Shown: positions 14,420 through 22,188 of the stretch, piece by piece
Layout: the number at the start of each line of letters is the position of its first letter
How positions within the stretch are numbered: position 1 is the first letter of the stretch
Source of the DNA: Oscillospiraceae bacterium
GTDB lineage: Bacteria > Bacillota > Clostridia > Oscillospirales > Oscillospiraceae
Length of the DNA stretch: 35,194 nucleotides
Direction of reading: 5' to 3'
NCBI GenBank assembly: GCA_022795735.1
Contig: JAAWHG010000027.1
Location: 1-35,194, forward strand
Position numbers and translations under genes: made by a program
The notes under the pieces: generated by a model
What the model saw: only the letters and a program-made list of their open reading frames with translations
Told to the model about the DNA's origin: nothing
The model's database searches: none

Positions 14420-15661
14420 TCAGTGGATCAGGTTCTTGGGCATCCAGTCGGTCTCGGACAGGTAGTCCAGGTTGCCGTAGGTCTCGTCGGCGATTTCGCC
14501 CAAGTTCTCGACGGTGGAGGAATCCTTCAGGCTGGCGGCCAGGATGGCGGAGCCGGGGACCTCGACCACATCCACGCCGTACTCACCGCTGGCGGGGTCA
14601 TAAATCTTGTCGTACTCGCCGGCGACTTCCAGCATCAGCAGACGCATCGCGATCTCACCGTTGAGGGTCCAGTCGGTGGTACCGGCGGCGGTCCAGATGT
14701 CGGGGCGGGTCTGCATGTTGGTCACGTCGACCGGGTCGATATCAACCGAGGACATCGGCAGGGGATCGCCGTTAGTGCCGTTGAGGTTGGGATTCTCGAC
14801 GATGGCCTGATAGACGCCCTGGCCGTAGCAGTCGTAGTATACGACCACGCCGTCCACGTCTTCGCGGTTGATGCCCTGCAGGAAGGCGGCGGACACGGTG
14901 TTGGCGGAGTCAACGGTATCCTGAAGGGGCTGAATCTCGCCGACGGTCGTGATCTTGCCGGCCTGCTCGTATTCCTGCCAGCCAACTTCGCGGCGGTCAA
15001 ACGGGCTGTTGTAGTTGGGGCCTCTCCAGACCTTGATAAGGCGGACGCCTTCGCCGTACTCTTCGATCATCTGGTCGAGCAGAACGGTGACCAGGCTGGC
15101 GTCCTGCTGGAACATCTGGGTGATGCCGGGGATCTTCTGATACTCGCCATCGGTGTAGAACTGGGTGTCGAAGGTGACGATCTTCAGGTCGGGATACTGC
15201 TCGGTCACACCCTTGAGGAAAGTGTAAGAGCCGTCCTGGTTGCCGTGGCTGACCAGCAGGCCGTCATAGCCGCCGGCGGCACAGGTGTTGATGGTGTCCT
15301 GCCACTTGTTGAAGTCGCCGTCGCAGAAGAAGACGTCGCAGGAGGCGTCAAGCGCCTTGGCGAGGTCCTGGCAGGAGTTGGCCCACATCTGGAAGATGGT
15401 GGCGGAGGGCATAATCATAATGTAAGCGAAACGCTTACCGGCCACGGGGTTGGCAGTGGGCTCGGCGTCCGGAGCAGCGGGCTCCGCATCAGTAGCGGGA
15501 GCGGCGGGCTCCGCGTCGGTAGCGGGAGCAGCGGGCTCGGCAGGAGCGGTAGGCTCGGTAGCCGGAGCGGCGGGCTCCGCAGGGGCATCGGTCTTGGAGG
15601 CACAGGCCACCATACCAAATACCATGCAAAGGGTCAGAACAAGAGCAATCAGTTTTTTCAT
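14420..15661 (-). CDS. Sugar-binding lipoprotein of the BMC operon ABC importer
   Basis: A 413-residue lipoprotein. Signal peptide MKKLIALVLTLCMVFGMVAC gives lipobox MVAC with Cys20. An Ala/Pro/Glu/Thr linker (about 24-72) made of imperfect PAAPATDAE repeats tethers it to the membrane, followed by a type I periplasmic-binding fold of the sugar class (LLVSHGNQDGS, KIVTFDTQF, VDGVVVYYD). It should capture the sugar and deliver it to the permease. The ATG at 15661 follows GAGGAGG with 6-base spacing. It is the first gene of the BMC operon, so induction by substrate probably starts here. The ligand is not readable from sequence; 5-deoxyribose, methylthioribose or ribose fit the downstream enzymes. 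Confidence 0.92.
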   Translation of the reverse strand: MKKLIALVLTLCMVFGMVACASKTDAPAEPAAPATEPTAPAEPAAPATDAEPAAPATDAEPAAPDAEPTANPVAGKRFAYIMIMPSATIFQMWANSCQDLAKALDASCDVFFCDGDFNKWQDTINTCAAGGYDGLLVSHGNQDGSYTFLKGVTEQYPDLKIVTFDTQFYTDGEYQKIPGITQMFQQDASLVTVLLDQMIEEYGEGVRLIKVWRGPNYNSPFDRREVGWQEYEQAGKITTVGEIQPLQDTVDSANTVSAAFLQGINREDVDGVVVYYDCYGQGVYQAIVENPNLNGTNGDPLPMSSVDIDPVDVTNMQTRPDIWTAAGTTDWTLNGEIAMRLLMLEVAGEYDKIYDPASGEYGVDVVEVPGSAILAASLKDSSTVENLGEIADETYGNLDYLSETDWMPKNLIH

Positions 15662-15724
15662 TTTGGTCCTCCTCATAAATTTTTGCAGCGCTGGGTTCAA
15701 ATTGTCCCCGGCCCTGTTGTGAAC

Positions 15725-15753
15725 ATTATACGCTTCCTGCGGCGGGAAAACAA
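15725..15753 (-). promoter_or_regulatory. Putative sigma-A promoter of the BMC operon
   Basis: On the minus strand, TTGTTT (15748-15753) and a perfect TATAAT (15725-15730) are separated by 17 bases, placing the start about 55 bases before the binding-protein ATG. Further upstream (15781-15815) two TTTTTGTAA copies and a GTAA-GT-TTAC dyad could be regulator sites. No dedicated regulator gene is in the operon within this window. Confidence 0.6.
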
Positions 15754-15847
15754 GAGGCTCGCCATTCCATTTCTTTGTTACAAAAAATATTCGTAAACTT
15801 ACAAAAATTTTCATCTTGGTTTTTGTATATTTTGCCAACAGCGCGCT

Positions 15848-16891
15848 TTAACTATAATACAGCAGGACATTGACGGGTGCAACGCCCAGGGCTTCGGGCC
15901 ATGGATTGGGCAGCCGGTCCTTGGGGACACGCCACCAGAGGGAAGGCGAATCGGGTGGCTGGCCGGGAAAGCGAAACTGGAGAATCCATTCAAAGGGCTC
16001 CTCCATGTCCCCCGTAAATATGACAGGGAAACGGTTGTGCTGGGTCTGGGGATCAAAGTAGTGGGCGCGAACGCCAACCGCCGTCAGGCCGTCCCGCACT
16101 GGCTGCGCCGCCGTCAGGCGGACGCCCCACGCGGGCACCTCTACCGTGTGACCGTCTACCTTGAAAGCGGCAGCGTTGTTTTTGCAGCCGGTTAGCTCAG
16201 AGGCGCGGCGGCTTCCGGGATCGGCGAAGAGCTGTTTGGTCCCGCGCAGGGTCAGCAGCTTTCCCTCGTCCATAATGGCCAAGCTTTGGCACAAATGATA
16301 TGCCTCGTCCTGGCTATGGGTAACCAGCAGAACGAGGCCCCCAAGCCGGGACAGCAGCTCTTTCATTTCCATTTGCAGTTTTCCCCGCAGGTGGCTGTCC
16401 AGCGCTGAAAAGGGCTCGTCCAGCAGCAGCAGCTTCGGGCGGCTCGCAAGGATACGCGCCAGCGCCGCCCGTTGGGCCTGCCCACCGGAGAGTTGGGCAG
16501 GGCGAAGCTTTTCCAGACCTCGGAGCTGCAAAAGCTCGTAAAGCTCTGCCAATACGGCGGCGCGTTCCGCCTTGTCTTTTTCACGGTGGAGGCCGCACAG
16601 AATGTTCTGTTCCACCGTCATATGAGGAAACAGCGCATAGCTTTGAAACAAATATCCCACCTCCCGCTTTTGTGGCGGGAGGCAAATTTTCTCCTTTGAA
16701 TCAAAAAGCGTTTTCCCATTCAGGACAATTCGCCCGGCGTCCGGACGCGCAATGCCGGCGATGCACTTGAGGGTATAGCTCTTTCCGCAGCCGGAGGCCC
16801 CCAGAATGCCCAGCACACCGCCGCCGGTTTCAAAGGACACATCCAGGCGGAACTGCCCAAGCTGTTTCCGGATGTCCACCAAAAGGCTCAC
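15848..16891 (-). CDS. modC: Molybdate ABC transporter ATP-binding protein
   Basis: A 347-residue ATPase: Walker A GASGCGKS near residue 34, signature LSGGQAQRAALARIL, Walker B LLLDEPFSALD and a C-terminal TOBE-like region (about 235-340) that often binds oxyanion in ModC. It powers molybdate (or tungstate) import with ModB and ModA. The start is GTG at 16891, overlapping the ModB stop by four bases (GTGA). The longer ATG-initiated frame lies over ModB and is rejected. It supplies molybdenum to the cofactor genes at 23694-27124. Confidence 0.9.
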   Translation of the reverse strand: MSLLVDIRKQLGQFRLDVSFETGGGVLGILGASGCGKSYTLKCIAGIARPDAGRIVLNGKTLFDSKEKICLPPQKREVGYLFQSYALFPHMTVEQNILCGLHREKDKAERAAVLAELYELLQLRGLEKLRPAQLSGGQAQRAALARILASRPKLLLLDEPFSALDSHLRGKLQMEMKELLSRLGGLVLLVTHSQDEAYHLCQSLAIMDEGKLLTLRGTKQLFADPGSRRASELTGCKNNAAAFKVDGHTVEVPAWGVRLTAAQPVRDGLTAVGVRAHYFDPQTQHNRFPVIFTGDMEEPFEWILQFRFPGQPPDSPSLWWRVPKDRLPNPWPEALGVAPVNVLLYYS

Positions 16892-17559
16892 GGTCTCCTC
16901 CCTCTCTCTCTCTGGCGGCGTTCCAGTAGATTCACCGCCAGCAGGACCGCTGCGCTGACGGCAAGATTCACCATCACCCAGCGGAACGCGCCCTGCCCGT
17001 CGTTGGTACGCCAAAGCTGGTATACAGTAGTGGAAATGGTAGCTGTTCTGCCCGGCGTGTAGCCAATGAGCATGCTGGTGGCCCCATACTCCCCCAGTGC
17101 CCGCGCGAAGGCGAGAACCGTCCCGGCCAGGATTCCTTGCCGGCACACCGGCATCCGAATGCGCCAAAAAATATATGTATTGGAAAGCCCCAGCGTTTTG
17201 CCCGCCTGGGCCAGTGTTTCGTCGAAGCTCTCAAACGCCCCCCGCGCGGTGCGGTACATCAGCGGAAAGGAAACCAAAAAAGCCGCCGCAATCCCGCCGT
17301 ACCATGTCATGACAAGCCGGATTCCAAAGCGGGCCAGCAATATCCCAAGAGGACGTTTTGTTCCGAAGAGGAGCAGAAGAAAATAGCCGCAGACTGTGGG
17401 TGGCAGGACCATGGGCAGGGTCAGGAGAACGTCCAGCGCGCCTTTTACCGCGCCCGGCAGTCGGGCGGCATAATACGCGGCGAAAATCCCTGCAAAGTAC
17501 ACCAATACGCAGCTTACGCCCGCAATACGCAGGGAGTTCCACAACGGATACCAATCCAC
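16888..17559 (-). CDS. modB: Molybdate ABC transporter permease
   Basis: A 223-residue inner-membrane permease with five to six hydrophobic segments and the EAA-type loop ESFDETLAQAGKTLGLSN near residue 125, which contacts ModC. The ALGEYGATSMLIGYTPG segment is typical of ModB/CysT permeases. Start GTG at 17559 with AGAGGGGG 6 bases upstream. An in-frame ATG at 17604 would overlap ModA by 32 bases and adds a charged, unconserved leader. Confidence 0.92.
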   Translation of the reverse strand: MDWYPLWNSLRIAGVSCVLVYFAGIFAAYYAARLPGAVKGALDVLLTLPMVLPPTVCGYFLLLLFGTKRPLGILLARFGIRLVMTWYGGIAAAFLVSFPLMYRTARGAFESFDETLAQAGKTLGLSNTYIFWRIRMPVCRQGILAGTVLAFARALGEYGATSMLIGYTPGRTATISTTVYQLWRTNDGQGAFRWVMVNLAVSAAVLLAVNLLERRQRERGRRP

Positions 17560-17572
17560 AACGCGCCCCCTC

Positions 17573-18391
17573 TCACGCCGCCGGGGCGAAGCCCACTTGT
17601 TCAAAAACCTCCATGGATTGGCTGGAAGTTAGAAAATCCAGATATTCCCGCGCCAAATCCGGATGTTTTGAATCTTTGACCACGGCGGCGGGATAGATAA
17701 TTTGCCCACACATCTCCGGGGACGCGTAATCAACGGGGACCAGTCCCGCGCTAAACGCATCGGTGCCATAAATGATCCCCGCGTCCACACTGGCCTCGGA
17801 GACCTGAGACGTGACTTCTTTGACGTTGGAGCCATAGGTGATGCAACCTGCCTCAGCGAGGGCAATCTCATCCAGACCGTAGTAGGCCAGAATATTTTGA
17901 GCGTACTGTCCTACCGGAACGTCGCTGTTTCCCATACACAGCAGGATGTTCCCATTCGCAAGCTGTTCCGCCAGATGGTCGAAGCTTTTAATATGCGGAC
18001 CATTCTCCGCGCTGGGTACGCAGAGAGCGATCTTATTTTCTAATAAATCAATCCGGCTCCCCTTCAAAATGAAGTCCAGCCCATCTGGATTGTCCTCCGG
18101 AGCTCCCCCGGCGTCCAGTTGGTCCATTTGCGTTTGTCCGGCTGAAATGAACACATCACAGACAGCCCCCTCCTGGATTTGGGTCTTTAAGGTTCCGGAG
18201 GAGTCAAAGTTATAGATTACCGTAACGCCCGGGTGCGCTTTCTCAAAGACGGGCTTGCGCTCTTCCAGCGTTTCAGTCATGGAGGCCGCCGCAAAAACGG
18301 TCAGCTCTATTTCCACCGGCTCGCCCGCAGCGCAGCCGGTGGCCGGCAAAAGCAGCGCAAATATCAGCAGACAAACGGGTAAACCTTTCAA
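17573..18391 (-). CDS. modA: Molybdate-binding lipoprotein
   Basis: A 272-residue lipoprotein with signal peptide and lipobox ATGC (Cys20). The mature part opens with LTVFAAASMTETLEE, whose Ser/Ala backbone binds molybdate in ModA proteins. FDSSGTLKTQI and DVFISAGQTQMDQL are further family motifs. The start is TTG at 18391 with AAAGGAGG 8 bases upstream. A 62-base gap separates it from the LysR gene, so cotranscription with the cysteine desulfurase and regulator is plausible. Tungstate or a related oxyanion cannot be ruled out. Confidence 0.92.
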   Translation of the reverse strand: MKGLPVCLLIFALLLPATGCAAGEPVEIELTVFAAASMTETLEERKPVFEKAHPGVTVIYNFDSSGTLKTQIQEGAVCDVFISAGQTQMDQLDAGGAPEDNPDGLDFILKGSRIDLLENKIALCVPSAENGPHIKSFDHLAEQLANGNILLCMGNSDVPVGQYAQNILAYYGLDEIALAEAGCITYGSNVKEVTSQVSEASVDAGIIYGTDAFSAGLVPVDYASPEMCGQIIYPAAVVKDSKHPDLAREYLDFLTSSQSMEVFEQVGFAPAA

Positions 18392-18453
18392 AGGAAACCG
18401 CCTCCTTTCCAGTTACTTTTCACAAGGAACTCCATACGCACAGGACCAATCCT

Positions 18454-19380
18454 TCAAATATCAGGGTATTTCACCCGTTCGTCCTCTTTCCCGATCTGTG
18501 TTTTTAAAATGAATGTCATAAACTCCCAAACGTTGCCATTGAGAACCGTGCCTTTTCGCCAAACCAGATAGAGATCCCTGGGCACGGCATTGGGGAGTTC
18601 GAACTGTAAAAGCCGCTTTTCCTGCACGAAACGCTCGGCCGCCTTTTCTGACAGAATGGACACGCCCAGTCCACCCGCTACCAGATTTTTAACGGCCTCC
18701 TGATCGTTCACCCGCGCAACTACATGTAAATCCCGTTCAGAAATTCCCATCCGCTCCAGATAATTGGCGGCGTTTTTGCCGCTTCCGCTCCCCTCTTCCC
18801 GCAGTATAATCGGCTCCTTCAACAGTTCCTGAACCGCCGTTGCGGGGTGCGCCTGCAACGACAAATACTTAGGGGACACCGGGGTTACCAAGACCATATT
18901 GTCGCGATAAAATGCCCGGCTGTCCAGCGCCGCGCTCTTTGGGCGCATCCCGATCAGCCCCAGGTCGAAGAGATTTTCCTCCAATCCGTTGATGATGCCC
19001 TGGCTGTCGCTCTGGTGAATTACAAAATAGGTGTTGGGGTTCCGCTTCCCGTATTCCGGCAAGATATCCGGGAGAATGTATGCCGAGGGAATGGTAGACG
19101 CTCCCAGGTGGATAATCTTACGCTCTGCGTCGCGGCATGCCCGCACCGCCCGGTCCCACAGTTCCAGAATGCCCGCCGCATAGCTGTACAGCTCTTGACC
19201 TTTTGGGGTGACCTCCGTACTTTTTGTGGTGCGCACAATCAGCTGGCAGCCCAACTGCTCCTCCAGAGCTCGGATATGGGTACTGACGGTAGGTTGAGAG
19301 AGGTAGAGTTGTTCCGCCGCCTTGGTGAAGCTCCCATATTTCACTACAGCGGCAAAGGATCGCAGGCGGTTAATTTCCAT
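18454..19380 (-). CDS. LysR-family regulator of the selenium/molybdenum genes
   Basis: A 308-residue LysR regulator. The N-terminal winged helix-turn-helix reads MEINRLRSFAAVVKYGSFTKAAEQLYLSQPTVS in outline (residues 1-33, only the family pattern is meant), followed by a periplasmic-binding-like effector domain (about 90-295). It overlaps the cysteine desulfurase end by 11 bases and lies upstream of modA. Relatives next to yedE, yedF and selD are annotated as selenium-metabolism-associated LysR proteins on the basis of such neighbourhoods. Likely targets are the divergent promoters at 20558-20645. The effector is unknown; selenium or sulfur metabolites or molybdate are possible. Confidence 0.88.
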   Translation of the reverse strand: MEINRLRSFAAVVKYGSFTKAAEQLYLSQPTVSTHIRALEEQLGCQLIVRTTKSTEVTPKGQELYSYAAGILELWDRAVRACRDAERKIIHLGASTIPSAYILPDILPEYGKRNPNTYFVIHQSDSQGIINGLEENLFDLGLIGMRPKSAALDSRAFYRDNMVLVTPVSPKYLSLQAHPATAVQELLKEPIILREEGSGSGKNAANYLERMGISERDLHVVARVNDQEAVKNLVAGGLGVSILSEKAAERFVQEKRLLQFELPNAVPRDLYLVWRKGTVLNGNVWEFMTFILKTQIGKEDERVKYPDI

Positions 19381-20533
19381 GACAGACTGCCTCCATTGCC
19401 CGGAGCGCGGCATCCACATGCTCCGGCGTATTCCACCAGCCGAAGGAGAACCGGATGGTCCCGGTCGGAAAACTCCCAATCGTTTGATGCGCGGACGGCG
19501 CGCAGTGCAGGCCCACACGGGTCATGACGCCATATTCCGCATCCAGCTCATAGGCCGCCTGCGACAGCTCTTTTTGAAGGGTCTGGACCGACACGACACC
19601 CACTCTCTCCGCTGTGTTCCTTCGTCCCAACACCCGCAGAAGTCCGACCTCCTCCAACCGGAAAAGGCCCTGGAGAAATTGATCCATCAAATCCAGCTCA
19701 TGCGCCCGGACACGGTCCATTCCCGTCTCTTTGAGCCACAAGAGCCCTGCCCGCAGGCCAAGAATGCCAGGAAGATTCAACGTCCCTGGCTCAAAGCGGT
19801 CGGGCAGAAAGTTGGGAATTTCCTCACTGTGACTCAGGCTCCCTGTCCCGCCGGACAGCAGCGGTTCGATTTGGGCCTCCATTCCCTCCGCCAGCAAAAA
19901 ACCTCCCGTCCCCTGTGGGCCAAGCAACCCCTTGTGCCCGGTGAAGGCCAGCGCGTCAATGTGCATGGTCCCCATGTCAATCGGCCATACGCCGGCGGTT
20001 TGCGCACTGTCAACAAAAAAGCGAAGCCCGTGCGACTGGCAGAATACGCCTATTTCGTCCAAGGGAAGCAAAGTCCCACACACGTTGCTGGCGTGGGTCA
20101 TCACCACAGCTTTGGTATCCGGCCGCAGACAATCCTTTAAACACTCTATTTGAAGTGCGCCGGTCTCATCGCAGGGCGCTCTGGTAAAGGCACAGCCCTG
20201 CTCCGTCAATTGCGTCAGCGGGCGCATCACCGCGTTGTGCTCCATAGAGGATACAATCACATGGTCTCCGGGCCGCAGAAAGCCCTTTAATAATACGTTC
20301 AGGCTTTCCGTCGCGTTTTTGGTAAACACCACGTTGCGGCAGTCCGGGCCGCCAAACAGCTCACACAGAAGCTGCCTCGTCTCAAACACCGCCTCCTCCA
20401 CACGGTAGGCGCTGTCATAACAGCTCCGATTGATGTTGACCCCTTCGCCCGTCATATATTGATATACCGCCCTCGCAACCTGCGGCGGTTTGGGAAAGGT
20501 GGTCGCCGCATTGTCCAGATAGATTTTTTCCAT
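19370..20533 (-). CDS. Class V aminotransferase, cysteine desulfurase/selenocysteine lyase type
   Basis: A 387-residue PLP enzyme. It starts MEKIYLDNAATTFPKP, has the PLP lysine in FTGHKGLLGPQGTGG (about residue 203), and a catalytic-type Cys in GLHCAPSAH near 343, followed by GTIRFSFG. It removes sulfur from cysteine, or selenium from selenocysteine, as a persulfide or perselenide. It belongs to the EF2568-like group that travels with selenium-dependent molybdenum hydroxylase genes. It faces the yedE-selD operon across a shared promoter region, so it may deliver selenide to SelD or the TusA-like carrier (inference). Confidence 0.92.
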   Translation of the reverse strand: MEKIYLDNAATTFPKPPQVARAVYQYMTGEGVNINRSCYDSAYRVEEAVFETRQLLCELFGGPDCRNVVFTKNATESLNVLLKGFLRPGDHVIVSSMEHNAVMRPLTQLTEQGCAFTRAPCDETGALQIECLKDCLRPDTKAVVMTHASNVCGTLLPLDEIGVFCQSHGLRFFVDSAQTAGVWPIDMGTMHIDALAFTGHKGLLGPQGTGGFLLAEGMEAQIEPLLSGGTGSLSHSEEIPNFLPDRFEPGTLNLPGILGLRAGLLWLKETGMDRVRAHELDLMDQFLQGLFRLEEVGLLRVLGRRNTAERVGVVSVQTLQKELSQAAYELDAEYGVMTRVGLHCAPSAHQTIGSFPTGTIRFSFGWWNTPEHVDAALRAMEAVCHGN

Positions 20534-20557
20534 GTCCCGCTCTCCTTCTCTGCGGCT

Positions 20558-20585
20558 ATTATAGCATATTTATATAAAATGTAAA
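20558..20585 (-). promoter_or_regulatory. Promoter of the cysteine desulfurase operon
   Basis: Minus-strand TTTACA (20580-20585), a 16-base spacer and TATAAT (20558-20563) preceded by TGC, an extended -10. Transcription would begin roughly 15-20 bases before the ATG at 20533, which has an AGAAGGAG ribosome site. Confidence 0.7.
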
Positions 20586-20589
20586 TAAG

Positions 20590-20605
20590 TTCATAAGATT
20601 CATAA
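20590..20605. promoter_or_regulatory. Direct repeats between divergent promoters, candidate LysR operator
   Basis: TTCATAA occurs at 20590-20596 and 20599-20605, within an AT-rich stretch between the two divergent promoters. Placement next to both -35 boxes and the linked LysR gene make it a reasonable binding site for that regulator. This rests on position and repeat only. Confidence 0.4.
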
Positions 20606-20615
20606 ATAGGTTTAA

Positions 20616-20645
20616 TTGGCAAGAGCGCGATTGTTCTGGTATACT
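20616..20645 (+). promoter_or_regulatory. Promoter of the yedE-selD operon
   Basis: TTGGCA (20616-20621), an 18-base spacer and TATACT (20640-20645) with TG one base upstream (extended -10). This sets the transcription start only about 20 bases before the TTG start of yedE. Confidence 0.68.
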
Positions 20646-20670
20646 CATTTATCAGAAGGAGTTGGTTTCT

Positions 20671-21747
20671 TTGAATGGAAAAAAAGAAAAAATTTCGATA
20701 ATCTTGGCCGGCCTGTGTATCGGCGTCATTTCAATCGCCCTGGTTCTTTTGGGAAATCCAGCCAACATGGGGTTCTGCATCGCCTGCTTCCTCCGGGACA
20801 TCTCAGGCGCTCTCGGACTTCATCAGGCGGCGGCAGTACAATACATACGGCCAGAAATCCCAGGGCTGGTGCTGGGCAGCTTCCTTGTGTCATTCGTTAC
20901 CAGGGAGTTTTCCCCCCGGGGCGGAAGCAGCCCCATGCTCCGCTTTGTTCTGGGCTTCTTCGTTATGATCGGCTGTCTGATGTTTTTGGGCTGCCCCTTC
21001 CGCATGATTCTCCGCCTGGCCGGTGGGGACGGCAACGCCCTGTTCGGTTTGGCTGGCTTTGCCGCTGGAATTCTCTGCGGGGTGTTCTTCCTGAACCGGG
21101 GGTATTCCCTGAAACGAACCTACCGGCAGCCTGTCCTGGACGGTTCTGCTATGCCCATCCTTCAGCTCGCGCTTTTGGCCCTTCTGATTGCCGCACCTGT
21201 TTTCATCCGCTTCACAGAAACGGGCGGCGGACCGGGCGGCAGTCATGCCCCCCTCATTGCCAGCCTGATTGCCGGTCTTCTGGTCGGAGCGCTGGCGCAA
21301 CGAACCCGCCTCTGCATGGTGGGCGGTATCCGCGATGTAGCGCTGTTTCGGGAGTGGAAGCTCCTGATGGGCTTCTCCGCTATTTTGGTTAGTGCGCTGG
21401 CAGTAAGCCTCCTCACCGGCAAGTTTTCACCCGGCTTCCAGGGTCAGCCCGTTACCCACACCGACGGCCTCTGGAACGCCCTGGGGATGCTGCTCGCTGG
21501 CTTTGGCTGCGTTCTGTTGGGCGGCTGCCCCCTGCGGCAGCTCGTCCTTTCGGGCGAGGGAAACGCGGACAGCGCGGTTGCAGTCCTGGGACTTGCGGCC
21601 GGCGCAGCCTTTGCCCACAACTTTGGGCTGGCTTCCAGCGCGGACGGCCCTACCGCCAACGGCAAAATCGCCGTTGTAATCGGAATTGTTGCCGTCGCCG
21701 GAATCGCCATCGTAAACACATTTACAAAAAGGGAGGAAAAAGCATGA
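20671..21747 (+). CDS. yedE: YedE-type selenium-metabolism membrane protein
   Basis: A 358-residue membrane protein with about nine or ten hydrophobic segments. Two internal halves carry YeeE/YedE motifs: GNPANMGFCIACFLRD early, GCPFRM at about residue 113 and GCPLRQL at about 286. The family is thought to import a selenium or sulfur compound, and this branch travels with yedF and selD. The start is TTG at 20671, 9 bases after AAGGAG. The earlier in-frame TTG at 20662 abuts the ribosome site. The gene overlaps yedF by ATGA. Cysteines in the pore motifs may handle the sulfur/selenium anion. Confidence 0.92.
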   Translation: MNGKKEKISIILAGLCIGVISIALVLLGNPANMGFCIACFLRDISGALGLHQAAAVQYIRPEIPGLVLGSFLVSFVTREFSPRGGSSPMLRFVLGFFVMIGCLMFLGCPFRMILRLAGGDGNALFGLAGFAAGILCGVFFLNRGYSLKRTYRQPVLDGSAMPILQLALLALLIAAPVFIRFTETGGGPGGSHAPLIASLIAGLLVGALAQRTRLCMVGGIRDVALFREWKLLMGFSAILVSALAVSLLTGKFSPGFQGQPVTHTDGLWNALGMLLAGFGCVLLGGCPLRQLVLSGEGNADSAVAVLGLAAGAAFAHNFGLASSADGPTANGKIAVVIGIVAVAGIAIVNTFTKREEKA

Positions 21748-21950
21748 CACAGTTGGACGCAAGAGGGCTATCCTGCCCGGAACCCGTTATTCTGATTCGC
21801 AAGGCCATGGCTGGCAAGGAACCACGCTATGAGATGGTGGTGGACAACCCGGTCTCACGGGAAAACGTAACCCGATACGCCGAACACCAAGGCTATCGGG
21901 TCACGGTCACCGAGGAGCAGGGCGAATACAAGCTGGTCATGACCAAATGA
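21744..21950 (+). CDS. yedF: TusA/YedF-like sulfur (selenium) carrier protein
   Basis: A 68-residue single-domain TusA-fold protein. The motif DARGLSCPEPVI carries the conserved Cys11-Pro that accepts persulfide or perselenide. Many YedF proteins of selenium loci have a second DsrE-like domain; here the next gene encodes a separate small Cys protein instead. It overlaps yedE and the DUF3343 gene by four bases each (ATGA), so the three are translationally coupled. It likely relays reduced selenium between the transporter or desulfurase and SelD (inference). Confidence 0.9.
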   Translation: MTQLDARGLSCPEPVILIRKAMAGKEPRYEMVVDNPVSRENVTRYAEHQGYRVTVTEEQGEYKLVMTK

Positions 21951-22183
21951 TCTGCATTGCCACCTGCTTCTCCCACTTTGGAGCAATTCGCTTCATTCGG
22001 CTTTGCAAGGAACAGGGCTGGCCGGCACGCGCCATGCCGGTCCCACGGGATTTGAGCAGCAGTTGCGGAACCTGTGTCCGTTACGAGGGGGAGTGCCCGG
22101 AAAAGCCGCTTGAAGAAGTTGAACAGATTGTGGAACTGACGCCGTCCGGCTACCGTCCCCTGTACCGGGCCCAAGGGAGTTAA
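21947..22183 (+). CDS. DUF3343 small Cys-containing protein
   Basis: A 78-residue protein of the DUF3343 family, recognised by the early HFGAIR segment and the MPVPRDLSSSCGTCVRY core with two cysteines (Cys40, Cys43), plus Cys50. The function is not established. The genes commonly sit with yedE, yedF and selD. It overlaps the TusA-like gene by four bases and lies 5 bases before selD. The CGTC pair resembles a redox or chalcogen-binding site, so a role as selenium carrier or adaptor is possible but unproven. Confidence 0.85.
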   Translation: MICIATCFSHFGAIRFIRLCKEQGWPARAMPVPRDLSSSCGTCVRYEGECPEKPLEEVEQIVELTPSGYRPLYRAQGS

Positions 22184-22188
22184 ACGAC

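Noticed and set aside
15450..15600. CRISPR-like direct repeats
   Set aside because: The repeats are in frame, irregular and encode the Pro/Ala/Glu tether of the lipoprotein; there are no spacers or cas genes.
143..15661. Propanediol (Pdu), ethanolamine (Eut) or choline-type microcompartment
   Set aside because: No B12 diol dehydratase, ethanolamine lyase, glycyl-radical enzyme or activase is present. The catabolic core is MtnK, MtnA and aldolase.
12973..15796. Two long plus-strand frames (12973-14403 and 14405-15796)
   Set aside because: Antisense to the ATPase and the sugar-binding lipoprotein; the Gly/Ser-rich repeats are the complement of the Pro/Ala tether.
15848..18391. Tungstate (Tup) or sulfate transporter
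   Set aside because: ModA, ModB and ModC motifs and the nearby molybdopterin genes favour molybdate; ligand choice is not settled by sequence.
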